The notes: a model not told the origin generated them from the letters alone. 64,000 nucleotides of DNA from Salvia splendens (GCF_004379255.2 NC_056044.1:4752001-4816000); one strand, 5' to 3'. Numbered from the stretch's first letter, positions 48,740 through 59,893 are shown. Program-made: numbers and translations.

Positions 48740-49651
48740 CTCATCAAATCCAAATCTATTGATCTCAGATTAATTCCTCTGATATTTCTGTGAATGAGTT
48801 TTCGTTGTTTAGGGATTGAGTTTTGGTGGATTGATTGGGTTGAGACTATTGCAAGCCAAGAGAGCTTAGAAGGGAAGAAAAATAGGGTCTTCTAATCTTT
48901 TATTTTCTCACTCATAATTCTACTTTTTTTTACATATATATAAATATTATATGGATAAAGGAAAATTACCCAATGATGATGTATGGATAAAGTCTTTCCA
49001 TATATTTGGATACTATGTAATTTGTTATTTACACTAAATTTTGAACGTATTTATTCGTCATCAACTACATTTGCTTCTTTATCGACATACATATAAGTTT
49101 GATCGTGTAAATGCTAAAAGTGTTTATAAGTTATGTGTATTTAATATTAACAATAATGTTTTATAAAATAAAATGTTGGTTAAGCGGTTTTGAATCTCGA
49201 GGCTAATGTGTTCTTAATTATATGTAAAATACTGTAATTGTTTTAGCAAAGAAATGGTGTCGGTTGGAGGTTGTGGAAAAACTGCTCAACCAATTGAAAG
49301 TACATTTCAAGTTAGTTGATGAAAGCGAATATATATACTTTACCAAGAATAACAAAAGCGGCTTTCCACCTACTCTCTCAATTTTATCTTAAAAACATTT
49401 TGGGAATTACGTGCATCATAAAATTACAAGCTTTGGATGAATTTTCTTCAAGATCTGTTAATTTATTATTTGCAATGTACACTTTGAGGATGGGAATCGT
49501 TGATAGTATACTATCTTTATATGAAATTGAATTCCACACTTCTTATTTTAAGAGAGAGCATTGTTGTGGACTTAGAGCATCGACAACCCGTATGAATGGT
49601 TTTATAGAAAAATGTTCCTGTCACAATCTCATTGTATGAATTCATCTATTT
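48740..49651. other. Intergenic between ATL and PPR genes
   Basis: No gene found. It contains the dispersed repeat at 49270-49335 and, at 49571, TTAGAGCATCGACAACCCG, which resembles a PIF terminal end without a visible partner. Confidence 0.5.
49240..49335 (+). repeat. Dispersed repeat; uninterrupted paralogue of the 43.9-kb PIF insertion site
   Basis: Reads ...gaggttgtgg-aaaaactgctcaacc...aagtacatttcaagttagtt. The same left part flanks the PIF element at 43866-43887 and the same right part at 45511-45577, so this copy lacks the insertion. Confidence 0.75.
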
Positions 49652-51811
49652 CTATCCCCCGAAAAACGGATCATATTTCGGTTGGTAAAGCTCATCATCC
49701 TTCATCACTGTGCTAAACCTCGACAGCTCTTCTCGTATGCCCTTCATCTCCGGGTGCAGCAATTCTCCAGCAACAAACACATGAACCTGATTTTTGAGCT
49801 CAATCCAGCTGCATCCTGGGTCTTTGTTGACCCCCCTGCTGCTCATCATTCTTCTAACTCGCGTAACATCATCTAATCTCCCCAGCGCTGAATAAATACT
49901 CGACAGCAACACATAGGCGGATGACTCTTTTGAGCCTAGCTCCATCAACTTTTCTCCAGCATAAGCACCCAACTCATAGTTACGATGGTTTCTGCAAGCA
50001 CTTAACAAGATCCGCCACAAACAGAGACCATGATCTATAGTCGCTGATTCAATAAACTCGTTTGCTTCTTGGAGCTTCCCAGCACGGCCTAATATATCAA
50101 CCATACAAGCATAGTGCTCCAGCCTCGGAGGTATGCAGAATTTCTGCGACATCAGCTGAAAATACTCCCTGCCTCGATCCACCAACCCCATGTGGCTACA
50201 GGCAGAAAGGATATTCACAAAGGTAACATAATCGGGTTTGACACCCTCCAGCAACATTTCTTCGAAAAGGTCAAGAGCTTCAGTTCCCCGGCCATGATGA
50301 GAAAGTCCAGAAATCATTGCGTTCCACGACACCACATCTCTAGCAGGCATTCTCCTAAAGACGGAATGGCAATCATTCAGGCTCCCACACTTTGCATACA
50401 TAGTCGAGAGAGCGCTTCCTATTGGAACTTCAAGAGTAAAACCATTCTTAACCACATGAGCATGCATCTGCTTTCCTTGCTCCAAAGCTGAAAGGCTCGA
50501 GCAGGCCTTCAACACACTCGCCAATGTTAATTCATTGGGAGGAATCCCTTGCCTCTGCATTCTATAATACAAACCAAAAGCACTCTCGTTGTCACCATTT
50601 TGCACGTACCCTCCAATCATGGAGGTCCACAGCACGAGATCAGCTTCATCCAGGGTGTCAAACCCCCGTTGAGCATCCACAATGAAACCACATTTAGCAT
50701 ACATGTAAATCAAAGCCGTCATTATATACATCTGAAACTCAAATCCCAATTTTACCAAATAAGCATGCACTTGCCTCCCTACAGCAATTTCTTCAGAGTC
50801 ACTACAAGCATTAAGCACTCCTACAAGGGTGAACTTGCTCGGTTTCATTGCAAAAGAATGCATCTCTTTGAACAAGGCCTGCGCCTTCTCACCAGCCCCC
50901 ATCTGCGCGTGCCCTGTAATCATGGCAGACCACGTGATCTCATTCTTATCCGGGGAAAGCTCAAACACACAAACTGCATCCTTTAAGCTTCCGCACTTGG
51001 CGTACATGGTGATAACTGCATTCCCTACAGAAGCAATTTGGGAGCAGCCGTTCTTAATTGCTAAAGAATGAATTTGGTTTCCCATAATCAAATAATCAGG
51101 CGAAGTGAAAGCACTCAGAACACTAGTCAATACAAACTCATTCACCACTTCCTGCCCCTGAAAAATCATCGCTCTGAAAACATCAAAAGCCTCACTCCCA
51201 AGCCTCTGCGAAGCATAGCCAGATATCAAAGTAGACCAAGTGATTGAATTTCTCTCGGACATTTCATCAAACACTTTACGACCTTCACCAAGAGAACCAA
51301 ATTTACAATAAACGTTCAGCATAGAACTATACACGAAGACGTCACAATAATCACACAACTTCACCACGAAAGCGTGCGCCTGTTGGGCCATAACCGCGTC
51401 CTCCAAAACAGCGGAGGCGGAGAAAACTCCGGCAAAAGTATGCGACTCGGGAAGGATACTGCTTTGGAGCATTTCTTTGAACAGTTGGAGAGCAGAGAAT
51501 GAGTGGCGGGAGAGGCCCAGTTGAGAGTAGCCATTTATAAGAATGTTCCACGGAACTGCTTCATGTTTCAGCGGCATTTCGTCGAACAGGCGATGGGCGT
51601 CGGAGATGAGGTGGCATTTGACATACAAGTTGAGGAGACCGATGGAAAATGGTGCGCATGTGGGGAGGATCCCAATTTTGAGGAGATGGGAGTGGATGCA
51701 TTTTCCGGGGTAAATGTTTTTCTGCTCGGTTAAGAGGCGGAGGCCGACGAAGAGATGGCGCGACTGCGGCGGCAAGGCAACAGCGTGGTTCATAAGGGCA
51801 TCTCTAACCAT
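49652..51811 (-). CDS. PLS-class pentatricopeptide repeat protein, E-type (At2g33680-like)
   Basis: Intronless, 719 aa, complete from ATG 51811. About fifteen P/L/S repeats run from residue ~40 to ~560, with typical phrases such as NVYCKFGSLGEGRKVFDEM, SWSTLISGYASQ, TMYAKCGSLKDA and SWNAMISGLSHHGR. The C-terminus has the E/E+ extension (LEHYACMVDILGRAGKL, LWRILLSACRNHRNYELG, AYVLLSSIYSALGRLDDV, KDPGCSWIELKNQVHVF) but stops at KYDPFFGG without a DYW domain. Such proteins bind specific RNA sites in mitochondria or plastids, usually for C-to-U editing with a deaminase partner in trans. A clear transit peptide is not obvious. A PIF/Harbinger element ends 140 bp upstream of the start codon. Confidence 0.95.
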   Translation of the reverse strand: MVRDALMNHAVALPPQSRHLFVGLRLLTEQKNIYPGKCIHSHLLKIGILPTCAPFSIGLLNLYVKCHLISDAHRLFDEMPLKHEAVPWNILINGYSQLGLSRHSFSALQLFKEMLQSSILPESHTFAGVFSASAVLEDAVMAQQAHAFVVKLCDYCDVFVYSSMLNVYCKFGSLGEGRKVFDEMSERNSITWSTLISGYASQRLGSEAFDVFRAMIFQGQEVVNEFVLTSVLSAFTSPDYLIMGNQIHSLAIKNGCSQIASVGNAVITMYAKCGSLKDAVCVFELSPDKNEITWSAMITGHAQMGAGEKAQALFKEMHSFAMKPSKFTLVGVLNACSDSEEIAVGRQVHAYLVKLGFEFQMYIMTALIYMYAKCGFIVDAQRGFDTLDEADLVLWTSMIGGYVQNGDNESAFGLYYRMQRQGIPPNELTLASVLKACSSLSALEQGKQMHAHVVKNGFTLEVPIGSALSTMYAKCGSLNDCHSVFRRMPARDVVSWNAMISGLSHHGRGTEALDLFEEMLLEGVKPDYVTFVNILSACSHMGLVDRGREYFQLMSQKFCIPPRLEHYACMVDILGRAGKLQEANEFIESATIDHGLCLWRILLSACRNHRNYELGAYAGEKLMELGSKESSAYVLLSSIYSALGRLDDVTRVRRMMSSRGVNKDPGCSWIELKNQVHVFVAGELLHPEMKGIREELSRFSTVMKDDELYQPKYDPFFGG

Positions 51812-51950
51812 ACTCCATATCCCATCTTTGCAGCTAAATAATAATAATAATTCATTTCTTATACTAATAGTATGTTTTAGATAAATTACTATTATTACTA
51901 TTCTTTAATAATCAGTAATAAGAGTTGTTGATAAAGAAGCAATAGTATAA

Positions 51951-53923
51951 GAGCATCTACAATGGCGGCGAGTGGACCGGCTAGCCAATTCCCGGCGCTG
52001 GCCGATCCGCTCGCCGAACCATTGCAGCCGGCGAGCGGCAAATCGGCGAGATAAACGGCGAGCGCACGCCGATTTTCAGGCGCTGGCCGATGCGCTCGCC
52101 GATCGGCTGGCCGCCATTGCAGGCTCCTGATCGGCGAGCGATCGGCCAGCCAATTTTTTATTTTTTATTTATTTAATTTTCGAAACACTATATATACGCG
52201 ATTTGCACATTATTTTCATTCGCACCACTTGTTTTAACGAGTTTTCTCTCTATCTTAATTTCTTTACAAGATCAACAACGTGAAATGAGTAATGCGGGTG
52301 GTAGTAGTGGTGGGGATGCTGAGGAGTACGAACGGCAAATGAACGAAGAGTTGGATGCCTATACGTCCAGTGAGATAAACCGGCTGATACAAAGGGCCTG
52401 GCAGCCGGCGGTACCTCGACCTCGACCCGTTGTCCACCGCCGAGCAGTGATTGAACGGGATCACGTAGCTGCACATCAGCGGCTATATGAAGACTACTTC
52501 GCACAGGAGCCGCGGTTTAACGCCAACCTTTTCAGGCAGCGTTTTAGGATGAGCAGGGCCTGTTTATGCGTATTGTTGACGCTTTGTAGCATCGATATCT
52601 GTGTTTCCGCTTCAGGCACGATACGGTTGGCAGACCCGGTCACACACCTATTCAAAAGTGCTCTGCGACAATCAGGCAGTTGGCCTACGGAGGCGCGGCA
52701 GACATGTGGGACGAGTACCTCCACATCGGTGAAACGACTGTCCTTGAATGTATGAAGTATATCTGTCAAGGCGTGGTTGAAATATTCCGTGATCAGTATC
52801 TTCGAAGCCCTACCCCCGAAGACTGTCAGGAGCTGATGCAGATGCACGGGGAGAAGCATGGTTCCCGGGTATGTTAGGCAGCATAGATTGTATGCATTGG
52901 GAGTGGAAGAACTGTCCCGCTGCCTGGAATGGGTTCTACATGACCGGCTACAAGGGAAAAAATCTCACGATGATCATCGAGGCCGTAGCTGATTACCGAC
53001 TGTGGATTTGGCATGCGTATTTTGGGGTAGCCGGGTCGAACAACGACCTCAACGTCCTCAACTCGTCGCCCCTTTTCAACGAGCAGTGCCAGGGCGTCGG
53101 TTCGGCCATCAGTTTTGTCGCCAACGGCAACCGGCATGATATGGGCTACTACTTGGCGGATGGGATATACCCTAGGTGGCTCGTCTTTGTGAAGACGATC
53201 AGATGCGCATCTGATGAGAGGAAGGCCTACTTTGCGGAACGACAGGAGTCGGCGTGCAAGGACGTGGAACGCGCATTTGGCGTGCTCCAGTCTCGATGAG
53301 CAACAATTAGGGGTCCTACGCGTTTGTGGCATGTTGACTGCATTGCTGATATAATGTGTGCATGTATTATCAAGCACAACATGATTGTCGAAGATGAAGG
53401 TGTACAACGGACTAGTTGGGCCAACGACGATAATGAAGCCGGTCCAAGCCAGGGCGTGGCTGCCCCCAACGTACGAAGCGGGGTACCTCACATTGAAGCC
53501 GGCCGCCTCCAAGCACATGCCGACATGCGCCAAGTGGATGCTCATATTCGACTCCAAAAGGATTTAATTGAATAGTTGTGGGCGCAGAGGACTGCACGGC
53601 GTTAGTTTTTTTTTAATTATGTAATTTTTTTAATCTATCTTTTTTTTAATTATGTAATTTTTTTAATTAATGTACTTTTTTTAAAATTAAATATTATTAT
53701 TGAATTTTCCCGTATTTGTGTCGTAAATTTAATTCCGTATTTTGTGTGAGTGTTAATTATTTGTTTTTTATAATTTTGTTTATTGTGGCTAGCCTATGGT
53801 TAGCCTATTGCTTGTCCAGTTGCTTGTCCTGATGATGTGGCAGGAGGAGTTTTTAGTGCTGATGATGTGGCAGGAGGAGTTTGTGGCTAGGCTATGGCTG
53901 ACATATTGCTATTGGAGATGTTC
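51951..53923 (+). mobile_element. PIF/Harbinger element with TAA target duplication
   Basis: Left end GAGCATCTACAATGG, right end (reverse complement) GAACATCTCCAATAG, flanked by TAA at 51948-51950 and 53924-53926. It is 1973 bp with GC-rich subterminal words built on 'gatcggcgagcg' and one decayed transposase on the plus strand. It belongs to the same subfamily as the element at 43.9-45.5 kb. Confidence 0.92.
52285..53574 (+). pseudogene. PIF/Harbinger (ALP1-like) transposase, decayed
   Basis: From ATG 52285, the N-terminal region SGGDAEEYERQMNEELDAY and ERDHVAAHQRLYEDYF is readable, then the frame shifts near 52660 into YGGAADMWDEYLHIGE...QELMQMHGEKHG and again near 52865 into MLGSIDCMHWEWKNC. 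The catalytic domain follows: Asp in SIDC, Asp in SNNDLNV, Glu in DVERAFGVLQ. A TGA at 53297-53299 replaces the Trp of QSRW seen in the 44-kb copy. The frame continues to a stop about 53574. The Trp lost in two other copies (HWEWKN) is intact here. Confidence 0.9.
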
Positions 53924-53926
53924 TAA

Positions 53927-55876
53927 GGCCATCCACAACGCTGTTGATATACCGTTCCTTAAACTACTATTTACGGGCCCCACTGTACTTTTTAACTTCA
54001 TTTCTTAACTAAGGAACGGAACATGCAACCCTCCGTTTCTTATCCGTCCCTTAACCGTTCCTTAAATTACTATTCATTCAATTTCATTTTTTATTTTTAT
54101 TTCCAACCCAATTCAATTAAAACAAACACACTTCATTAAATAAAATAAACTTACAACATAAAATTCATAAAAAAAACACAATTTAATAATTTCATCCGCC
54201 AAAGTTTGCCCAAATGTGCTCAATTAGATCCTCTTGGAGTTGGGGTGTGGGCGCTAGAGTCGCGTGTCCTTGCACGAATAGATAACCGTTCTTGTATAGA
54301 CGGATGCGCTCCACTTCGAGGCAGACTACTTGCGGTTGAGCTTCCGGGGGATTCGGGCTCGAACCAATTTCCCGCCTCGGGTCCTTCGTATTGGACAATC
54401 ATGTTGTGCAAGTTTATGCAGGTATACATGATGTCGACCATGTTCTTCATGAACCACGTACGAGCCGGGGCTTTGATGATGTTGAAGCGCGCTTGGAGAA
54501 CCCCGAACGCCCTCTCCACATCCTTGCGAGCAGCTTCATGCTTCTGCGCAAAAAGAGCCTGCTTTGGGTTCGCAGGCCTGCTGCACGTCTTCACGAAGGT
54601 AGGCCACTTCGGGTAGATGCCGTCGGAGAGATAGTACCCCATTTTATAAAGCCGGTTGTTGGCGACGAAGTTGATGGCCGACGCTTTACCATCCAAAACT
54701 TCGGTAAAGAGGTCGGATTGGTGGAACACGTTTACGTCGTTGTTCGACCCGGGGACCCCGAAGTACGCGTGCCAGATCCAAAGCCGGTAGTCGGCAACGG
54801 CCTCGAGTATAGCGGTTGGGTGGGTGCCTTTGTGGCCGCTCGTGTAGGACTCCCTCCACGCCACCGGGCAATTCTTCCATTGCTAGTGTATGCAATCGAC
54901 GCTGCCGAGCATCCCGGGGAATCCGTGCACTGTTTCGTGAAGGTCGAGCAGGAACTGACAATCGGTCGTGCTTGGCCTCCGGAGAAATTCGTCGGTGAAT
55001 GCTGCCCGGACGCCTTTGCAGAATTTGAGCAAGCACAGTCGCCTGGTGTCTCCGATGTGGAGGTATTCGTCGAACATGTCGGTCGTTTGTCCAGTCGCAA
55101 GCTGACGGATTGCTGCAGTACATTTCTGCAGCGTCGTGTGGCTGGGACAGCCGACCGCGTCGAACCCTTCCTGGAAGAACTCTTCCCGGGCTGCCAAAGT
55201 ATTCGCGATGTGGAGAAATAGCGGTTTCCCCATGCGGAAATGGCGACGGAAGTACGTATCTCCCCAAACCGGGTTATCGCAGAAGTAGTCGCGTACTAAC
55301 CTTACGGCGGCTTCCTCCCGATTACGATGGATGTACGTACGGGACCGTCGTTGGGGCGGCGCGACTTCCTCCGCATCCCATCGTCGATATTCTTCAAGTG
55401 ATTGTTCCATTATTTGACGCATTTGTTCAAAATGATCCATTAGTTTGATTAAATTTGGGAGAAGAAAAACAGAGTTGATTTGAGATGAAAATTGAGATGG
55501 AAATAGAGAGGATTTGAGAGGAATAGATGTGTGTTTGCGAGTGAAATGAGTATGAAATAGGAGTATTTTATAGAGTAAAGAAATAAAAAAATTGAAAAAC
55601 GGCTGGACCATTTACATTTTTTTTTAATTTTTTTTTTAAAATTCGAATTTAAAAAAAAAAATACATTTATTGCGTCATCGTGTCGATGCCCGGCCCGCGA
55701 GTGGGCGAAACGCATGGCCTGGGAGCTCGCCACGTCACCTCGGCGGGTGGCGTGACGTCGCGTGCCGCGTCTCGGGACGGGCTGGGGATGGAACGGCCGT
55801 CTGCAACGCGTTTCTCCGCAGTTTCGTTCCTCCGGCACGGAACACGGGCCGGTTACGCCACGCGTTGTGGATGCTC
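53927..55876 (-). mobile_element. Second PIF/Harbinger element, abutting the first
   Basis: Left end GGCCATCCACAACGC and right end (reverse complement) GAGCATCCACAACGC are inverted repeats. The flanks are TAA at 53924-53926 and 55877-55879. It is 1950 bp and of a different subfamily from its neighbour (about 50% similar transposase by eye). The left TAA is also the right target duplication of the 51.95-kb element. Confidence 0.92.
54220..55440 (-). pseudogene. PIF/Harbinger (ALP1-like) transposase, single in-frame stop
   Basis: One continuous frame of 406 codons plus terminator from ATG 55440 (MDHFEQMRQIMEQ), broken only by TAG at 54885-54883 (codon 186). The stop falls after GSVDCIH and before QWKNCPVAW, where relatives have Trp. 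N-terminal TYIHRNREEAAVRLVRDYF and LQKCTAAIRQLATG helices precede the nuclease domain with Asp (SVDC), Asp (PGSNNDVNV) and Glu (KDVERAFGVLQARF). It ends RTRDSSAHTPTPRGSN. It is by far the best preserved of the three copies. The one stop may be a mutation, a sequence error or a read-through site. Confidence 0.9.
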
Positions 55877-55938
55877 TAAGAAACATGATCAAAGTGGCGT
55901 CGTTTAGGCACTGCTGTGTTTGTCCTCCAACCCAAAAA

Positions 55939-57995
55939 ATGTCGACAGCTCGAAGAGGTATCTGTCTACGCCACAATCTGAACCGGCTCCTCCATGGACC
56001 GGCACTGGTCCGCCACCATACTTACCGATCCTTGCAAACCCTGGCATATGAAGAGATCAAATCGTTGCCGGAGAAACCCTATGAATTCACGGCCTTCGTG
56101 CTACACGGCCTCCTCGGCTCCGGTCGGAACTGGCGTTCCTTCTCTCGGTCCCTCGCTTCATATCTCTCCCCAGCCCGTACGTATATTTACATTTTCTGCT
56201 GTTTTGCTAGTTCTCAATTTACCTTCAATTTTAGTCTGCTAAGCATAATACTTGATGCTGCACCGTTTCAATTTTATGTGACATTTTCAGAAATCGTTCC
56301 CTAAAATGCAAAATTGTGTTGCGCAATTGGATGTGAATTTCGATTTAACGTGTTCAAGGTTGTTGGACTACATGTTGTTTAATTATCGTGGTAGAGTCTG
56401 TTAAAACCTGACAATGAAAAGCTTTTTAAATTTCTATTACTATGCATAGGATGGGCATTTGTGTATCCGTGATCATTTGGGAGATGAGAAAACAATGGAA
56501 TGATCATCATGGTTATTTTGCATGTGCAGCTTGGAGGATTGTTCTGGTTGATTTGAGGAATCATGGGAAATCTGCGGAAATAGAACTGCTGCCTCCACAT
56601 AATTTGGATAACGCTGCCAAAGATCTGGCTAATTTGGTGAGGGCAGAAGGCTGGGATTGGCCAGATGTTGTTATGGGCCACTCCATGGGAGGAAAGGTTG
56701 CGTTGCAGTTTGCGCAAAGCTGTGCTAACGGGGATTATGGGGATAATGTCAGCTTGCCCAAACAGGTATTTACTTGTACAGTTTAGGCTACCATTCTATC
56801 ATTGTACTTCAAGTACTTATGGTTTGCTCCTAATCAGGGGAAAAGAGGGGGTAGCATTTAGTTTGGTTTCTATAAAACTGGTATGTCAGAAAAAACAAAC
56901 ATGCCAGTCTGCTTTTGCTATGTGCATCTTCCATTTTTTTCCTTTTTGTGCTAAATGATGCGTGTATGCAAAATCTTAAGTTTTATGTTATTTGGATAAT
57001 TTATTGGCTTATGGATGTGTATAAAACTGTTGTAGAGCAGCTGTGGGTACTGGACTCTGTGCCTGGAAAATTGATCCCACGAAATGATGAAGGTGAAGTT
57101 GAGAAAGTTCTGCAGATCTTGCAGAGTCTACCACCAGAAATACCATCTAGGAAGTACTTCCTCAGTCCTTTATATATTACTTCATTCAGAAAAATCACTC
57201 TTGCTGCGTTAGGTTCTTTTTGTAGGAATACTGAATAGCGGGAATTGGAGGATTGAACATTTGAGCTTTGCTTTCTTTTGAGTGACATGCAGTCCTATTA
57301 GCATGCTGTTGCATAACGACTTGTTAATTTGGAGTAGATGCTATTTGTGGTGATGATGCCAGCTTCTAGCTGTTTAACGTGTTTTATCCTTAAAAAGCTA
57401 AGATGCATCTTGTATGCACTTAACTTTTATCTTATATATTTCTGCCTAGACAAAAATAGAAGAGTTATTCTTTAAAGTCGGCTTATCAGTCAATAACATG
57501 TGTTATATGCAGGTGGCTGGTAGACCATATGCTGAAACTTGGCTTTTCAAAGTCTTTATCTCAATGGATAGGAAGCAACCTTAAGAAATCAGGAGAACAT
57601 GAGACCTGGGCATTCAATCTAGATGGCGCTGTCCAGATGTTTAAATCTTACAGGTAATAATCTGCAATTTGGCACTCAATATAGGCTGTTTTGAAACACA
57701 AAATGCTGTGATATAATCATTTCCTTTTGAATTATCGCTCAGTGAGATGGACTATTGGTCCCTTTTGGAAAACCCACCCAATGGCACGAAGGTAGGCATT
57801 GTACGTGCAGAGAAGAGCGATAGATGGGACTCAGATATCATAGAGCAGCTCGAACATGTTACTTCTAGACGAGATCATGCAACCAAGGGGAAAGTCTCTG
57901 TCCATGTCCTTCCAGACGCGGGGCACTGGGTTCATGTAGACAATCCTAAAGGACTTCTCGACATTGTGGCTCCCAAGGTTGCCTGTCTAGTTTAG
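55939..57995 (+). CDS. ABHD11-like alpha/beta hydrolase, probably mitochondrial
   Basis: Five exons (55939-56176, 56530-56765, 57041-57153, 57513-57653, 57743-57995) splice in phase to 326 aa. The N-terminus MSTARRGICLRHNLNRLLHG is Arg-rich with no acidic residue, as in a mitochondrial presequence. The hydrolase fold shows HGLLGSGRNW (oxyanion loop), VLVDLRNHGKSA, the nucleophile elbow GHSMGG (Ser131), LWVLDSVPG and the catalytic His in DAGHWVH (about residue 304). This is the YbfF/ABHD11 group of serine esterases; the physiological substrate in plants is not known to me. The ATG lies 63 bp after a PIF/Harbinger end, and the frame stays open upstream into the element, so the 5' leader is partly transposon DNA or an upstream start is used. 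Confidence 0.93.
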
Positions 57996-58283
57996 GCGCC
58001 ATTGATCTCTCTTAAAAATATTTGTGGAATATGATAGCTCAAAGCATCATTCAATTGTATTGTTGGAGTATAGGGATAGTGATAAGGTTGGTGGCTATAT
58101 ATTTGATATCTCTAGCCCAATAAATAAAATCTTCTTTACTTTAAGCAGGATCATCCTTACGTTACGAACAAAAGCCACCTCAAATAATGGTGATCTGCAA
58201 TCCACATCAATATTTTCAGCATCTTAGATTTTCAGTTTATCTCATAATGGTAGATATATAATATAAGGAACACCAGATGTGAT

Positions 58284-58356
58284 GGGGATGTAGCTCAGAT
58301 GGTAGAGCGCTCGCTTAGCATGCGAGAGGCACGGGGATCGATACCCCGCATCTCCA
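58284..58356 (+). tRNA. tRNA-Ala (anticodon AGC)
   Basis: A complete 73-nt cloverleaf: acceptor GGGGATG with CATCTCC plus A discriminator, D-arm with TAGCTCAGATGG, anticodon stem CTCGC/GCGAG around TTAGCAT (AGC), and T-arm GGGGATCGATACCCC. Intron-less. It is transcribed by RNA polymerase III from internal A and B boxes. CCA is not encoded, as expected in a nuclear gene. Confidence 0.97.
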
Positions 58357-58703
58357 TTTTCGAACTTCCTGAAATAGAAATTTTCAGTAGTATTTTGTTT
58401 TGAAATATGAAAATGACTCAACTATGAAGAATTCTCCGAAATAGAAAAATGAGTCAGTGATGGCATAGATGACAAAATAAAATGCTTCTCCTAATCCAAT
58501 CACAACTTCATTTCTAATCTTTTGCATAACTAACTATTTAACCACGAAAACTAAAATACAGAAGCTGGTTTTCACCATCCTAATGTGAAATAACAAATCC
58601 ATATGTTCAGAAACACCTAATCACATAAAAAAATAATAGCAGCTGACTGCAAAAGGCAATGCATCTGCTCTAGTTTATTCAATTATAACATATATGGATG
58701 AAT

Positions 58704-59314
58704 CTATTGCGGATTGTTCGGCGGGTAGACGGCGTCCTCCTCCGCGAGGGTTGAGGGCGCGTCGGTGTAAGTGGCCTTGTTGAGGCCGGACTCAGCGGCT
58801 GCTGTAATTATTAGACAATGCTGCTGATGAATTGTAACCAGCAGATGAATTAGTCCGGCCCTGAGATTCAACAGAGAGGCTATCGTCGGCCTGCTCAGCC
58901 CCGGCGTGCTCTGGCTGAGGGTACTTCTTCTCGTGCTCAGCCGCCTTCTCTGCCGCTTTCTGCGTGTGATAATCCATCGCCGCCTCCGCCTCTCTCGCCA
59001 TCCTCACCTCATGAGCCACCTCGATTCGAGATCTCGCCATTTCTCTCTCCGCCTACACACTCCAATCGTTACATGTTACGAACATAATTAAGGACTCAAA
59101 CACGAACATAATATATCCCGTGCAATGATGCAAGTATGATAACAAATTATCGTGTTAAAAATTGTCAATCCTAATGTATTTATATTTATATAATGTGAAA
59201 TTATTTATCCTTGTTGAGATATGGAAAAGTCCTTACTCTTTCATCTTCTTTTGCTTCAGCCTTGGCTTTTCGGATTTCCTTCAAGTCATTGATCTTCTCC
59301 TTGATGGCCTGCAT
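58704..59314 (-). CDS. LEA group 1 (LEA_1) protein, frame change near the C-terminus
   Basis: Exon 1 is 59314-59237 (MQAIKEKINDLKEIRKAKAE...DER) and exon 2 starts at 59052. The Lys/Glu/Ala-rich, helix-prone N-terminus with REAEAAMDYHTQKAAEKAAE matches LEA_1 proteins, hydrophilic and mostly disordered proteins that protect cells during desiccation and seed maturation. The annotated frame stops at TGA 58794-58792 (112 aa). In the next frame a coding-like tail follows directly, AAESGLNKATYTDAPSTLAE and on to PPNNPQ, stop 58706-58704; THTDAP-like words are usual near LEA_1 C-termini. One extra base near 58796-58801 (an AGCAGCC run) or a very short intron would explain it. Confidence 0.8.
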
Positions 59315-59893
59315 TTTTTGAAACTTTGAATTTAAATTCACCGTTTATTTTTTTCTGAATTTGCAGCAAATGTATTCAAATGATCATTTTATAGGCAATT
59401 ATTTTGACTATGGTTTCTTTAGTTTTTCCCCTATAAATGGCTAAGAGAGTTTATTTCCTGTCCATGAAATCGGTTTTAAAAGTGGACACCATAAAATGGA
59501 AATTCATGGCAATCTCTGATTTCAGAATGTGTTTCGTACAATTATTTCATTAAGTGTTCATATTAAATTGCACTCCTATATTCAAAATTAAAGAGTTTCA
59601 GTAAGTACAAGATTTAAGTAAAATCATAGATGGATAAAACAATTTAAACATGACAATTACATATATATCCTTTAATTAAAAATTAACTGAAAAAGATTGT
59701 TACAAAACAAAATTAGAGCAACGTAAGTACTGAATTGCACAATTTTCATTTATTATGTTTAAGTTTTAACCATGTGCAAAGGCGTGGATACACAATTACT
59801 AAGGTTCAAAATACACCTCAATATCTCCATAAAAACATTAGATTTGGACATGGAAAATTACAATTTCACACCCATTATCAAAGAGGTTAGAAT

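Noticed and set aside
49571..49640. PIF-like terminal sequence TTAGAGCATCGACAACCCG
   Set aside because: No matching inverted end or target duplication nearby; kept only as a note.
50549..50986. 145-codon plus-strand frame and several others inside the PPR gene
   Set aside because: Antisense shadows of the 719-residue PPR frame.
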